DNA of 64,000 bases from the NCBI GenBank assembly GCA_963697975.1, contig OY969111.1, positions 3,906,001 to 3,970,000 of the forward strand. The letters are read 5' to 3'. The notes beneath the pieces were generated by a model. That model saw only the letters and a program-made list of their open reading frames with translations, had not been told where the DNA came from and made no database searches. Source of the stretch: QHXM01 sp963697975 (GTDB lineage Bacteria; Acidobacteriota; Blastocatellia; Pyrinomonadales; Pyrinomonadaceae). Shown one piece after another: positions 33,594 to 42,500 of the stretch; within the stretch, counting starts at the first letter, position 1, and every line of letters starts with the position of its first letter. The position numbers were made by a program, and so were the translations under genes.

Positions 33594-34943
33594 ATGGTGT
33601 CTGGTATAGAGAAAAAGCGGCTCTTTGTCGCTATGCCATATGGAGAACGAACGAACTGCCTTGATGACAGAAATGCAAATAAAAAGGTGAAAGTCAATTT
33701 TAATGCCGTGTGGGAAGGTATTCTCTCTCCGGCTATACCTAAAGACTTTATTGCTCAACGGGCGGATGAACTTCAGGAGTCCGGCATTATAGACCAGCTT
33801 TATATTAAATGGCTGCTTGAGGCAGATGTTGTTCTTGCTGATCTGACTTTTGGCAATCCAAATGTTTACTATGAACTGGGAATTAGACAGGCTCTATCAA
33901 GGCGTGGAACTGTATTAGTTGCTCAACAGGGTATGGTACTTCCTTTTGATGTGGCAAGTCAGAGTGTCTTGAACTATGACTATTTCAATGCTGCCTCGTT
34001 AAATAAATTTCAAGAGAATCTTGCTGCTAGAATCTTAAATGCAGCTTCACATGAGAAGGATAGCCCCGTTCATATTTTCCTGCCCGGCCTTTTTGTTAGA
34101 AGATACGAGGCAAACGATACTCCAGAAGTAATAGTCAACCGATTGAACAGTAGAGTTGCTGAACTTGAGTCACAAGTATCAGGTTTCAAACAACGAGAAA
34201 GTGTTGAGCGGTTATTACGAAGAATTAATGATGCCAGCGATTCAAATCAACTTATCACGCTTTATCATTTCGTTCTATCGCAGAAAACTTCATCCGTAGA
34301 AATTTTAGAAATATTAGCTATTCGACTACGTAAAGTGGGTAGGCTCAAGGAAGCTTTGAGTGCTTTGAAACTTGCAAATAAACTTTATCCTAATGATCCT
34401 GAAATCTTGAGGGAATTAGGCTTTTGCTGTCGAAAATTAGGAGAAGAACATTATGAAGAGGCCAAAGACTATTTCTTAGCCGCATTAAAAATAAATGACG
34501 CTGACCCGGAATTGCATGGCATGATTGGTGGCATGCTGAAGAGGCAAGGTGAATATGAAAAAGCTATAGAACACTACCTTAGGGCGTACTCTTTGGTAAA
34601 CGACGATCTGTACTCATTGGTGAATCTTGGTGCAGTCTCTATCTTGCTAAATCGGAAAGGAGATGCAGAAAGATATTACGGAAATGTTCTTGAGCTATGC
34701 GATAACAAAATTGCGAAAGGGACAGCAGATTACTGGACTCACTTATGTCGGGGAGAGGCCGCCGTTGCTTTAGGTAAAAAGCGTTTCTCAATCCAAGCAT
34801 ATAAAGATGCTGTTAACTTGAAGCCACCTGTTGAGGACGTACGTTCAGCTTCGGAACAGCTTGAATTCTTTATTGAAGTTGAACACCACAAAGCCTTGGC
34901 TTTCGAAGTTCTAAACAGCTTGCTCTATCCATTTCTAGGCTAG
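33594..34943 (+). CDS. TIR-like/nucleoside-deoxyribosyltransferase-like N-domain fused to TPR repeats
   Basis: ATG 33594 was chosen because GGGAGG (33584-33589) precedes it; 449 residues. Residues about 7-145 form a Rossmann-type domain (RLFVAMPYG; QRADELQESGI; the hallmark VVLADLTFGNPNVYYELGIR) seen in nucleoside deoxyribosyltransferases, TIR-like and TRAF-binding/ASK-like bacterial proteins, families that act on NAD or nucleotides. Residues about 235-410 are TPR repeats (LKEALSALKLANKLYPNDPE; YEKAIEHYLRAYSLV). The gene is markedly AT-rich beside its neighbours and stands alone with its own leader, indicating transfer. A defence or signalling role is inferred; no partner gene is visible. Confidence 0.75.
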   Translation: MVSGIEKKRLFVAMPYGERTNCLDDRNANKKVKVNFNAVWEGILSPAIPKDFIAQRADELQESGIIDQLYIKWLLEADVVLADLTFGNPNVYYELGIRQALSRRGTVLVAQQGMVLPFDVASQSVLNYDYFNAASLNKFQENLAARILNAASHEKDSPVHIFLPGLFVRRYEANDTPEVIVNRLNSRVAELESQVSGFKQRESVERLLRRINDASDSNQLITLYHFVLSQKTSSVEILEILAIRLRKVGRLKEALSALKLANKLYPNDPEILRELGFCCRKLGEEHYEEAKDYFLAALKINDADPELHGMIGGMLKRQGEYEKAIEHYLRAYSLVNDDLYSLVNLGAVSILLNRKGDAERYYGNVLELCDNKIAKGTADYWTHLCRGEAAVALGKKRFSIQAYKDAVNLKPPVEDVRSASEQLEFFIEVEHHKALAFEVLNSLLYPFLG

Positions 34944-35137
34944 GTTAGAATTCGATGCTTAACCACGCATCTAACAATTCATTCAACCCAACCGCCCTAT
35001 AGCATCGTTGCTTTCTCTGGCTTGCTAAAATGTTTCATGCAGACGACGGCTGAGTTCTGGCGTAGAGTAATTCATTTTGATTAAAGCGATAATTGAGCAG
35101 GATCAAGACATAGCTGATTGAGGGAAGGAACAAAGGG

Positions 35138-35431
35138 ATGAAATGTATGGCGTGTGGAAGTGTGGCCTTAGTTGAAGGCAGTCTCACCGATGGAAGCGGG
35201 ACGACTGTTTTCTTCAAGCCGAAAGATGTGCCGTTTCTCAAGAGCGCTTTTGGAATAGGTAATCGTGGCATACGCGCCTACGGGTGCGTTCATTGCCAGC
35301 AGTTGCAGCTTGCGGTTGAGTTCAACGAAGATGACCTGGCGCGTTACCAGCAGTTTGAAGGCGAGCAACCGGGCGTGCTGGAACGCATCAACTCAGAGCC
35401 GAAGAAACTGGAAGGAGAGGAGAAAATATGA
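35138..35431 (+). CDS. Small zinc-ribbon-like protein
   Basis: It has 97 residues from ATG 35138 (AAGGAA at 35124-35129). Two CxxC pairs, CMAC (residues 3-6) and CVHC (50-53), suggest a bound zinc. A glutamate-rich C-terminus follows. Its stop overlaps the start of the alpha/beta hydrolase gene (ATGA at 35428-35431), so the two are translationally coupled. Function unknown. Confidence 0.75.
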   Translation: MKCMACGSVALVEGSLTDGSGTTVFFKPKDVPFLKSAFGIGNRGIRAYGCVHCQQLQLAVEFNEDDLARYQQFEGEQPGVLERINSEPKKLEGEEKI

Positions 35432-36324
35432 AAGTCAGAAGCTCTCACAGCATCGTTCATCTGTTTAGCAAAGGCGCGGTCTTGCTGGCATTGCTTTCCA
35501 CCATGCTCTTTGCTGCTCCGGCCAGGAGCGCCGAATTGAAGAGCCATTTCGCCGAGTTCGACGGCATCAAGGTTCATTACCAGACGAGCGGCAAGGGCAA
35601 AGAAGCTCTGATCTTCGTTCATGGTTGGACATGCAATACGGATTTTTGGCGCGGGCAAACCTCTGCCTTTCCCGGCGCGCATGTGATTGCCATTGATTTG
35701 CCGGGACATGGCAAAAGCGACAAGCCGCAAACAGATTACACGATGGACTATTTCGCACGCTCAATCGAAGCCGTGATGCGAGATGCAAAAGTTACAAGGG
35801 CAGTGCTCGTCGGTCATAGCATGGGAACGCCAATCGTGCGGCAGTTCTACCGGCTCTACCCGGAAAAAACGCTCGCGCTGGTGATTGTTGACGGTGGGCT
35901 ACGAATGTTCGCGCCAAAAGAGCAAACGGAACAGTTCCTCACAATGCTTCGAACAAACTACAAGGCTGCGGCTCAGCCGATGGTTGAAGGGATGCTGATG
36001 CCGATTAAAGACGAGAAACTGAAAGTGGAAATCCGCACGGCGATGCAGTCCACGCCGGAACACGTCGCCGTCAGCGCGATGGTGAACATGGCAGACGAAA
36101 AGCTTTATGAAAAAGACCCGATCAAAGTTCCGGTGCTGGCCGTGCTGGCAAAATCTCCGTTCTGGCCAACCGACACAGAACAGTTCCTGCGCTCCGTTGC
36201 ACCGAATCTTGAGTTCTATATGTGGGACAATGTCAGCCATTTTCTGATGATGGAGAAGCCACAGGAATTCAACCAAACTTTGAAGTCTTTCTTAGTTAAA
36301 CGAAAGCTCCTCAAACTTACTTGA
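35428..36324 (+). CDS. Exported alpha/beta hydrolase
   Basis: It has 298 residues. N-terminal signal segment (GAVLLALLSTMLFAAPARSA). Alpha/beta-hydrolase features: HGWT oxyanion region, nucleophile Ser in GHSMG, and the catalytic His in DNVSHFLMMEKP, close to the C-terminus; overall it resembles haloperoxidase/esterase-type enzymes. It probably hydrolyses a small ester in the periplasm; substrate unknown. Coupled to the zinc-ribbon gene by ATGA overlap and followed 13 bases later by a glycosyltransferase. Confidence 0.88.
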   Translation: MKVRSSHSIVHLFSKGAVLLALLSTMLFAAPARSAELKSHFAEFDGIKVHYQTSGKGKEALIFVHGWTCNTDFWRGQTSAFPGAHVIAIDLPGHGKSDKPQTDYTMDYFARSIEAVMRDAKVTRAVLVGHSMGTPIVRQFYRLYPEKTLALVIVDGGLRMFAPKEQTEQFLTMLRTNYKAAAQPMVEGMLMPIKDEKLKVEIRTAMQSTPEHVAVSAMVNMADEKLYEKDPIKVPVLAVLAKSPFWPTDTEQFLRSVAPNLEFYMWDNVSHFLMMEKPQEFNQTLKSFLVKRKLLKLT

Positions 36325-36337
36325 TAGGATATGTCGC

Positions 36338-37579
36338 TTGAGTGAGAGCATAAGCACCCCGCGCATTCTGGTCGTCGGTGATGCTGCCGTGCCGACCGGT
36401 TTCGCACGGGTCGTCGAAGGCATCTTCAAACCGCTGGCCGCCAGCTACGAAATCCACCAACTGGGCACTAACTATCTGGGCGACCCGCACGGCTATAGCT
36501 GGAAAGTCTACCCTGCGGAACTCGGCGGTGATAGATGGGGCGCTCGTCGTCTTGTTCCGTTGGTCGAAAGAATCAAGCCGCAGTTGATCTTCCTCCTCAA
36601 CGACATCTGGGTTCAGAGCGCATACATGCAGGAGCTGAGAAAGGCGAAGACTACTCAGCCCGTCATCATCTACTGTCCGGTTGACGGCGGCCCGATTGAC
36701 CCTGAAGCGATCGCGCCATTGGCGGGCGTTGCGCGTTGCGTAGTCTATACAGAGTTCGGTCGGCAGCAGGTCGAAGCGGCAGCGCAAAAACAGAGGGAGA
36801 TAGATTCATCCTTTAGCTTCCCCCCGGTCGAGATTATTCCTCACGGGATAGACACGGAGACTTTCTATCCGCTTCAGGGAGATGGTGAGCTTGTCTCGGG
36901 GCGACTGCACGCCAGAAGACTCTTATTCCCGGATGCGACGGATTTGGAGCAGCGTTTCATCGTCCTCAATGCCAACCGCAACCAGCCCCGCAAGCGCATT
37001 GATACGACCATTCGCGGCTTTGCCCTGTTCGCGCGGGACAAACCCGCTCACGTCAAACTGTTCTTACACATGGGTGTCGAAGACGTGGGCTGGAACGTCG
37101 TCCTCTTAGCGCGCCGATGCGGCGTCGAAGACCGCGTGTTGATGTCGAGCCTCGCTAAAACAATTCAAGGGGTTTCCACCGCCCAGCTTAATCGTGTCTA
37201 TAACGCGTGCGATGTCGGCATCAACACTTCAAGCGCTGAAGGGTGGGGACTACCCAGCTTCGAGCACGCCGCGACGCGCGCCGCCCAGATTGTTCCGCGC
37301 CACAGCGCCTGCGCGGAGTTGTGGCAGGACGGGGCGGTGATGCTGGAACCCGCATTCAAAGTAATCAACGAAAAGGTCTTGACGGATGCCTGGTTGGTGA
37401 CACCTGAAAGTGTCGCGGAAGCGTTGGAGAAGTTATACGGGGATAGGGAGTTTCTAGCTGAGATGTCGGAAAGGGCGTTCCGTACAGCAACGCGCCCGGA
37501 GTATCAGTGGGGGAACATCTCCGAGCGTTGGAACGCCCTCTTTCGCCAGGTGCTTGAACAAGGTGGGCAAAGACCTTAG
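36338..37579 (+). CDS. Family 4 (GT-B) glycosyltransferase
   Basis: It has 413 residues from TTG 36338, preceded by AGGA at 36327-36330. The N-terminal half opens with ILVVGDAAVPTGFARV. The C-terminal half carries the GT-B donor-site motifs: NRNQPRKRID, then NTSSAEGWGLPSFEHAA with the E-x7-E-like pattern. It should transfer a sugar from a nucleotide or lipid donor; acceptor unknown. It follows the hydrolase by 13 bases. Its TAG stop (37577-37579) overlaps the TAA stop of the convergent gene. Confidence 0.85.
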   Translation: MSESISTPRILVVGDAAVPTGFARVVEGIFKPLAASYEIHQLGTNYLGDPHGYSWKVYPAELGGDRWGARRLVPLVERIKPQLIFLLNDIWVQSAYMQELRKAKTTQPVIIYCPVDGGPIDPEAIAPLAGVARCVVYTEFGRQQVEAAAQKQREIDSSFSFPPVEIIPHGIDTETFYPLQGDGELVSGRLHARRLLFPDATDLEQRFIVLNANRNQPRKRIDTTIRGFALFARDKPAHVKLFLHMGVEDVGWNVVLLARRCGVEDRVLMSSLAKTIQGVSTAQLNRVYNACDVGINTSSAEGWGLPSFEHAATRAAQIVPRHSACAELWQDGAVMLEPAFKVINEKVLTDAWLVTPESVAEALEKLYGDREFLAEMSERAFRTATRPEYQWGNISERWNALFRQVLEQGGQRP

Positions 37580-37854
37580 TCAGCATAAACGTCAATCGCC
37601 AATGTAACGGTGGTCTTGTCCGTGACCTCCATAGACCATGCGATTGCCATACTGTCGCCCGCCCAGCCCACAGGGTAGAAACCTACGGCGTAGGTCTCGT
37701 AGCCGCTCACCTCCATTGACACACTACCGCCGGATTGGCCCGAAGGGGCTAATGTGCCCGACCACATAGGCGGATTGGCTGACCCGTCAACATAACCGCA
37801 GATCAAGAACTCCAACCCCTGGGCATTGGTTCCGTTGACAACTTCAATTGCCAT
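37576..37854 (-). CDS. Hypothetical 92-residue beta-rich protein
   Basis: ATG at 37854 with a strong ribosome site (GGAGG on the minus strand, 7 bases ahead). No signal peptide and no membrane segment. Composition is rich in Gly, Ser and Val with alternating patterns (GGSVSMEVSGYETYAVGFYP; TTVTLAIDVYAD) that fit a small beta-sandwich. No family was recognised. It is convergent with the glycosyltransferase and stands alone. Confidence 0.65.
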   Translation of the reverse strand: MAIEVVNGTNAQGLEFLICGYVDGSANPPMWSGTLAPSGQSGGSVSMEVSGYETYAVGFYPVGWAGDSMAIAWSMEVTDKTTVTLAIDVYAD

Positions 37855-38057
37855 AATTTTCCTCCAAAGTTTTTTATTGAAAGCTACTGTAGATGCGTTA
37901 CCTCAGGTTGTGAACGGCGAGACCGGGAGAACTTTGGCGATCACGCCCTTACAGATAACGAAAGTGGCGGGAGTATACTGGCATTGCTTTATTAAGTCCA
38001 CGATTTAACTTTGACCATTAGGACCAATCCGCTTCTCATAGAGCGCAGCAAATTACA

Positions 38058-39464
38058 ATGATTCATCTCAGAATTCCACGCAAGGTTCTACAGGCGAGCC
38101 TCTTCCTGGCGATGTTCATCTGGCCGGTCGGACCTATGGCGCAGACCACCAATGAGGAACAGCTTGAAGGCTATTGGACGGGCGCTTTCGTCAGAGACAG
38201 CGCGGTGCAGATTGTGAACGCGGAGATTCGACGCGAAGGCGATAAGCTTAGAATCGAGATGGAAGCGCCGGATCGTCCCTTCGCTGCGCCGACGATTAGC
38301 GCAATCGAGCGCGATGCGAACGGGCGTCTGAAGTTCGACACCATCTATGGCCCGGCTGTCGTCGCGCTCGACTCCGTTTTCCTTGAGATGGTCGGAGATG
38401 TTGCCGAAAACGTGCCGCCGCTGCGCCTGCATCTCAAGCGCAGTTTGCGCCCGCCGACGCCGAACATCAGGACAAAGGAGATCACGTTTCGCAGCGGAGA
38501 CGTAACGCTTTCGGGCACGCTCGTGTTACCTGAAGGCGCGGGGCCGCACCCTGTGGCCTTGCAGGTTCATGGCCGAGGCTGCCAGGGACGATACTTGAGG
38601 AGAGCTATTGTGCTGGCGCGATACGGTGTGGCGGGGCTGGCATTTGATAAGCGCGGCGTGGGCGCGTCGGGTGGGCGTTGCGAGAGCGCGACCGTTGACG
38701 ATGAGACGAATGATGTTCTGGCGGCCATAGAGTTTCTCGCCAGCCGACCGGAAATTGACCGCACGCAGATTGGAGTGATTAGTAATAGCGCGGGCGGGTG
38801 GATCGTACCGCGCGCCGCCGTGCGCTCGAAAACGCCGCTCGCATTTATCGTGACGATGGTCGGGCCTGCGACCAGCGTGCGTGAGCAACAGTTGGATAAT
38901 GCACGCTACATCAGCCGCGATTTGAAGCTGAGCGACGAAGACAAGAAGCCGTTGATGCGTTATATCGAGTTGATGTTTAAGGCGGGTGATTCGCAAGCGC
39001 AGTTCGCGGAGATGCGGCAACTGATCGCGCAGGGCGAGAAGACCGGATGGGCGCAGGAATTTCTGGACACGACGGATGTCGCTCCGTCAGCGGGCGAGCT
39101 TAAAAATCTCTGGGTGCGCCGTTTCAATTATGATCCGCGCGAAGACCTCAAGCGCGTTCGCGTGCCGTTTCTGGCTTTCTATGGCGGGAGCGACCGCGTC
39201 GTTCCGCCCGCAGAGAACGTGCCGGAGTTACGCCGGTTATTGACGGAGGCGGGCAATCGTAATTTCCGCATCGTCGTGATACCTGAGGCCGGTCACGGGC
39301 TGGATCAGGCGCAGCGCCTGCAAAAATTGCCGGGAGGCAAAGGCAACATGGAGATTTACTACTGGAAGTTTGGACGCGTCGCTCCCACTTATCTGCCGGA
39401 GTTGGTTGATTTCCTTCAAGCCAATTTGAAACTTAAAGTCCATGAGAAAACAGAAAAGAAATAG
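38058..39464 (+). CDS. Exported alpha/beta hydrolase with N-terminal beta domain
   Basis: It has 468 residues from ATG 38058. Signal segment (VLQASLFLAMFIWPVG, cleavage near PMAQ). Residues about 30-135 are an extra beta-rich domain (EGYWTGAF...). The hydrolase domain (about 145-460) resembles acyl-aminoacyl/dipeptidyl peptidase-type or acetyl-xylan-esterase-like enzymes: HGRGCQGR oxyanion region, nucleophile Ser in SNSAGGW, Asp in GGSDRVVP, His in EAGHGLDQ. The terminal residues and the TAG stop are inside a nonamer repeat arm. Substrate unknown. Confidence 0.85.
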   Translation: MIHLRIPRKVLQASLFLAMFIWPVGPMAQTTNEEQLEGYWTGAFVRDSAVQIVNAEIRREGDKLRIEMEAPDRPFAAPTISAIERDANGRLKFDTIYGPAVVALDSVFLEMVGDVAENVPPLRLHLKRSLRPPTPNIRTKEITFRSGDVTLSGTLVLPEGAGPHPVALQVHGRGCQGRYLRRAIVLARYGVAGLAFDKRGVGASGGRCESATVDDETNDVLAAIEFLASRPEIDRTQIGVISNSAGGWIVPRAAVRSKTPLAFIVTMVGPATSVREQQLDNARYISRDLKLSDEDKKPLMRYIELMFKAGDSQAQFAEMRQLIAQGEKTGWAQEFLDTTDVAPSAGELKNLWVRRFNYDPREDLKRVRVPFLAFYGGSDRVVPPAENVPELRRLLTEAGNRNFRIVVIPEAGHGLDQAQRLQKLPGGKGNMEIYYWKFGRVAPTYLPELVDFLQANLKLKVHEKTEKK

Positions 39465-39570
39465 ACAGGATTAACAGGATTAGCAAGATTAAGAAAACAA
39501 GGCACGGCAAGGGAACTTGCTTCTTCTTCCCTTTATCCTGTCCATCTTGTTAATCCTGTCTATTTCTTCT
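39455..39570. repeat. Nonamer palindrome, ACAGGATTA family
   Basis: Left arm GAAATAGACAGGATTAACAG from 39459, right arm ending at 39570 with ATCCTGTCTATTTCTTC. The left arm carries the stop codon of the hydrolase gene (39462-39464). Confidence 0.85.
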
Positions 39571-39668
39571 CTCTCAAGAGAAAAGTGTTGACAACCGAAA
39601 GGCGCTCGCGCGAATCTTAGTGCCTTGCCGCCAGTCAGGCGAGTTGATCCTTAGGAGACCCGAGAGTT

Positions 39669-40916
39669 ATGAATAAACGTGCGAAGTTCTCCCTCTTTCT
39701 GCTCGCGGTGGGCATCATCTTCGAGTTTTCACCTGCGCGCTCGCAATCCAACGAATCCACGCAAGGCGCGACCCGCCCGCGAACTGTGACGACGCGCCCC
39801 GTCGAGCAGGACGCGACGCCGCCGACGCAAAAACCGGCCACCACTTCATGGCCTGCTCAGGCGACTTCACAGGTGACGAACACTACGGTCGTCCCCCAGC
39901 AGTCGCACCCGCTCTCGATGAGCAAAATCCGTTCGCGCACAGAGGAAGCGCAGCGGCTGCTCAAGTCGCGCTCGCAACCGACGGCGATGATCAGTCCTTC
40001 GATCTATACGGTGACGCTCGCGGCGCTCGACGATAAGAGTTCGCAGATTCACTTGATAAATATTCCGAAGGAGACCTTCTTGAAGAAAGGCTCGGAGCTG
40101 TCGCTCACGACTTCGCTCGGCGCAAATGTGCAGGTGCGGATTATTCGGGCCAACGGAGTCAACACAGCCGTCACCGTCTTTGACAACGCGGGACGCTCGT
40201 TTGTGCCGCTCATCGTCGAGTATCCGATTGAGCGTGGCGGTAGTCTCCATGAGGTCGCTTACTATGTGTCGGCGCACCCGGCGCTGCTTTCGCCGGAGGT
40301 CGTCAAGACGGGACAGAATTATGTTCGCACGATGATTGATCTGGCGGTGAAGCGTTTGAAGGACAAAGGCGTCAGCATCCCGTCGAACCTCGTGGACATC
40401 GCCGAACGCCTGTGTATCGTCGAGCACGCAGACCACACGCGCTTTCGCAACGAGAACCGCAAGGCGCTCTTTGAAGAGATTTTCGCGCTCTATGCTTTGA
40501 ACGAATTGAACACGTACAAGCATTCGGTGAGCTTTGCCGGAGCGGGCGGCATGGTGCAGATGATTCCTTCGACCTACCAGATGATCCGGCGCATGCATCC
40601 GGGCATCGGTCTCAACCCGGACTTCGTTTACGGGATGCGGAATCATGGAAACGCGCTCGAAGCCATGCTTCTTTACATGATGGACACGTGGAAACTGCTC
40701 GCGGCTAGCGGGGATGTGACCGCCGCGCTCAGTTCTGGAATCGCGACATGGCCGGAATTGATGTCCGCCGGATATAACTCCAACCCCGCGAAATTGCCCG
40801 GCTACATTCGACGGGGCGGCGCTGGCTGGCGCACGCTCATCCCGCGCGAGACGCAGATGTACCTGCAAATCTATCGCTCGCTCGATGATTCGATTCCGAT
40901 GAAGGCCCGGTCTTAA
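39669..40916 (+). CDS. Exported lytic-transglycosylase-like (SLT fold) protein
   Basis: It has 415 residues from ATG 39669 (AGGAGA at 39652-39657). Signal peptide (FSLFLLAVGIIFEFSPARS), a Thr/Pro/Gln-rich linker to about residue 90, a beta domain at about 110-200, then an SLT-like domain near 225-400 with GAGGMVQMIPSTY, the counterpart of the GxxGLMQxxPxT motif of soluble lytic transglycosylases, and GMRNHGNALEAMLLYM. The catalytic Glu is probably in the preceding helix (IVEHAD or FEEIFAL); I could not settle which. It would cleave peptidoglycan glycan strands. Confidence 0.75.
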   Translation: MNKRAKFSLFLLAVGIIFEFSPARSQSNESTQGATRPRTVTTRPVEQDATPPTQKPATTSWPAQATSQVTNTTVVPQQSHPLSMSKIRSRTEEAQRLLKSRSQPTAMISPSIYTVTLAALDDKSSQIHLINIPKETFLKKGSELSLTTSLGANVQVRIIRANGVNTAVTVFDNAGRSFVPLIVEYPIERGGSLHEVAYYVSAHPALLSPEVVKTGQNYVRTMIDLAVKRLKDKGVSIPSNLVDIAERLCIVEHADHTRFRNENRKALFEEIFALYALNELNTYKHSVSFAGAGGMVQMIPSTYQMIRRMHPGIGLNPDFVYGMRNHGNALEAMLLYMMDTWKLLAASGDVTAALSSGIATWPELMSAGYNSNPAKLPGYIRRGGAGWRTLIPRETQMYLQIYRSLDDSIPMKARS

Positions 40917-40935
40917 AAAGAAGTCTTACTCTTCT

Positions 40936-41142
40936 TTTGACCCTGAAAGGGTCACATAAAATAGCCGGGGGCAAGCAACTGAAATTTGCGCCGCCCCCGG
41001 AATATCATCGAAAAAGTTTGCCGACCCTGAAAGTGTCGTACCTCAATGTTGAAGTTCGACCCCTTCAGGGTCGGAACGTGTGTTGGGGCGTGTAACCGGG
41101 GGCGATGCCCCGGCTATTACATATGACCCTTTCAGGGTCAAA
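40936..41142. repeat. About 207-bp MITE-like nested inverted repeat (GACCCTGAAAGGGTC)
   Basis: Outer arms TTGACCCTGAAAGGGTCA (40937-40954) plus ATAGCCGGGGGC, against GCCCCGGCTATTAC and TGACCCTTTCAGGGTCAA (41124-41141). A second pair sits inside: GACCCTGAAAGTGTCG (about 41023) with CGACCCCTTCAGGGTCG (about 41067). No gene is inside. The element fills most of the gap between the SLT-like and cytochrome genes. Confidence 0.8.
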
Positions 41143-41281
41143 GAAAATGCGCTGTCGGACGCTGCCGGGAACTAAGGCCAGTCGTTCAGCGTATTGCCCG
41201 TCAGGTCACAGAAATCAGCAGAAAATCCGTCTCGTCCTCGAACCGCTCCATCGCAGACACACCACAATTCGGAGGCATCGT

Positions 41282-42421
41282 ATGAAGCTGATCCGGTTTA
41301 AACTTCTCATCGTCGCGTTCTTCTTACTGGCAGGCGGCATGGTTACTTTTATCAGGAGCAGCCGCGCGCAGCAGCAAGGCGATAAGACCGTCGACCAGAC
41401 GCGCAAGAATATTCAGGTCTTGAAGGGGCTGCCCGACTCGCAGCTTTTCACCGTGATGAATTTCATACGCACTTCGCTCGGCGTCAGTTGCGCATACTGC
41501 CACGTCAACTCCGGCGGCGACAAGTGGGAGTGGGATAAGGATGATAAGCGGACGAAGGTCATTGCGCGCCAGATGATGCGTATGCAGTTTGCCATCAATC
41601 AGGGCAACAAAGATATTTTCGGGACGACGGGCGGCATCACTTGCTACACCTGCCACAGAGGCCAGACGAAACCTGCCATCATGCCTACCTTGCCGCAAGC
41701 TCCTCCGGAGGGCGGCCCCGCCGGTGAAGCGAAAGCTGAAGCCTCGCCACTGCCGACAGTGGATCAGGTGCTGGACAAATACGTGCAAGGGTTAGGCGGC
41801 GAGGCCGCGTTTAAGAAACTGAATACGCGGGTGATGAAGGGAGCGCAAATCACCTCTGACGGGACAAACATTCCGCTGGAAACATATCAGGCTGCACCCA
41901 ACAAGCTCGTCACGATTCTGACGACCCCGCGCCAGGGCGTCATGATGTCGGGCTACAATGGCACGACCGCGTGGTCGAAGAACGCGCGCGGGCAGCGCGA
42001 AATGAGCGGCGCACAATTGGCCCTGATGAAACGTGCCTCCGATTTTTACGGCGACCTCAAGCCCAGAGAAGTTTTCCCGAACCTGACAGTGACGGGGCGC
42101 GAGAAGATAGGCGACCGTGAAGCAATTGTCCTGACTTCAAAAGTCTCCGACACGCGCACGGAGAAGCTCTACTTCGACACGCAGACGGGCTTGCTCCTGC
42201 GAATCCTCGGCATCACACAGACTCTCTTAGCTCCGATTCCAGAACAGACAGACTTCGAGGACTACAGGGAAGTAGACGGCATCCGGCTGCCCTTCATCAT
42301 CCGTCAATCATTCGTTGATCCCTGGGTCGGCTGGACACGCAAGTTCACGGAGATTAAGCACAATGTCCCGGTGGACGAGGCGAAATTCAATCCGCCCCCA
42401 GCGCCAGCGCAAAAGCAGTAG
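41282..42421 (+). CDS. Diheme cytochrome c of the photosynthetic reaction-centre cytochrome type with LolA-like C-terminal domain
   Basis: ATG 41282 is preferred (GGAGG at 41271-41275); the open frame extends upstream to 41105 into a repeat. It has 379 residues. One signal or anchor segment (LLIVAFFLLAGGMVTFI), then two haem sites, C70-AY-CH74 and C121-YT-CH125, with spacing and context (VMNFIRTSLGVSCAYCH) of the reaction-centre cytochrome c subunit family. That subunit usually has four haems; only two are here. Residues about 150-379 are a beta-rich domain resembling outer-membrane lipoprotein-sorting (LolA-like) or DUF620-type proteins. No reaction-centre genes are present, so a respiratory or periplasmic redox role is likelier. 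Confidence 0.85.
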   Translation: MKLIRFKLLIVAFFLLAGGMVTFIRSSRAQQQGDKTVDQTRKNIQVLKGLPDSQLFTVMNFIRTSLGVSCAYCHVNSGGDKWEWDKDDKRTKVIARQMMRMQFAINQGNKDIFGTTGGITCYTCHRGQTKPAIMPTLPQAPPEGGPAGEAKAEASPLPTVDQVLDKYVQGLGGEAAFKKLNTRVMKGAQITSDGTNIPLETYQAAPNKLVTILTTPRQGVMMSGYNGTTAWSKNARGQREMSGAQLALMKRASDFYGDLKPREVFPNLTVTGREKIGDREAIVLTSKVSDTRTEKLYFDTQTGLLLRILGITQTLLAPIPEQTDFEDYREVDGIRLPFIIRQSFVDPWVGWTRKFTEIKHNVPVDEAKFNPPPAPAQKQ

Positions 42422-42498
42422 GCAGAAGGCGGAAAGCGGAAGGCAGCAAAAGATTCAATCCTTAGCTGTCTTCCGCTTTCTGCTTTCCGCCTTCTGTT
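42417..42498. repeat. Heptamer palindrome, GGCGGAA family
   Basis: Left arm 42417-42445 (GGCAGAA, GGCGGAA, AGCGGAA, GGCAGCA), right arm 42468-42498 with complementary words. It includes the stop codon of the cytochrome gene and reaches two bases from the stop of the convergent ABC gene. Confidence 0.85.
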
Positions 42499-42500
42499 TT

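Noticed and set aside
39867..40868. 333-codon open frame on the minus strand
   Set aside because: It is antisense to the SLT-like gene, rich in Arg and His as expected of a GC-rich shadow frame, and has no start signal.
41105..41281. Longer N-terminus for the diheme cytochrome
   Set aside because: The segment lies partly in a palindromic repeat, whereas ATG 41282 has a good ribosome site and begins a signal segment.
41282..42421. Evidence for phototrophy
   Set aside because: Only the cytochrome family member is present; no reaction-centre, chlorophyll or antenna gene is in the window.
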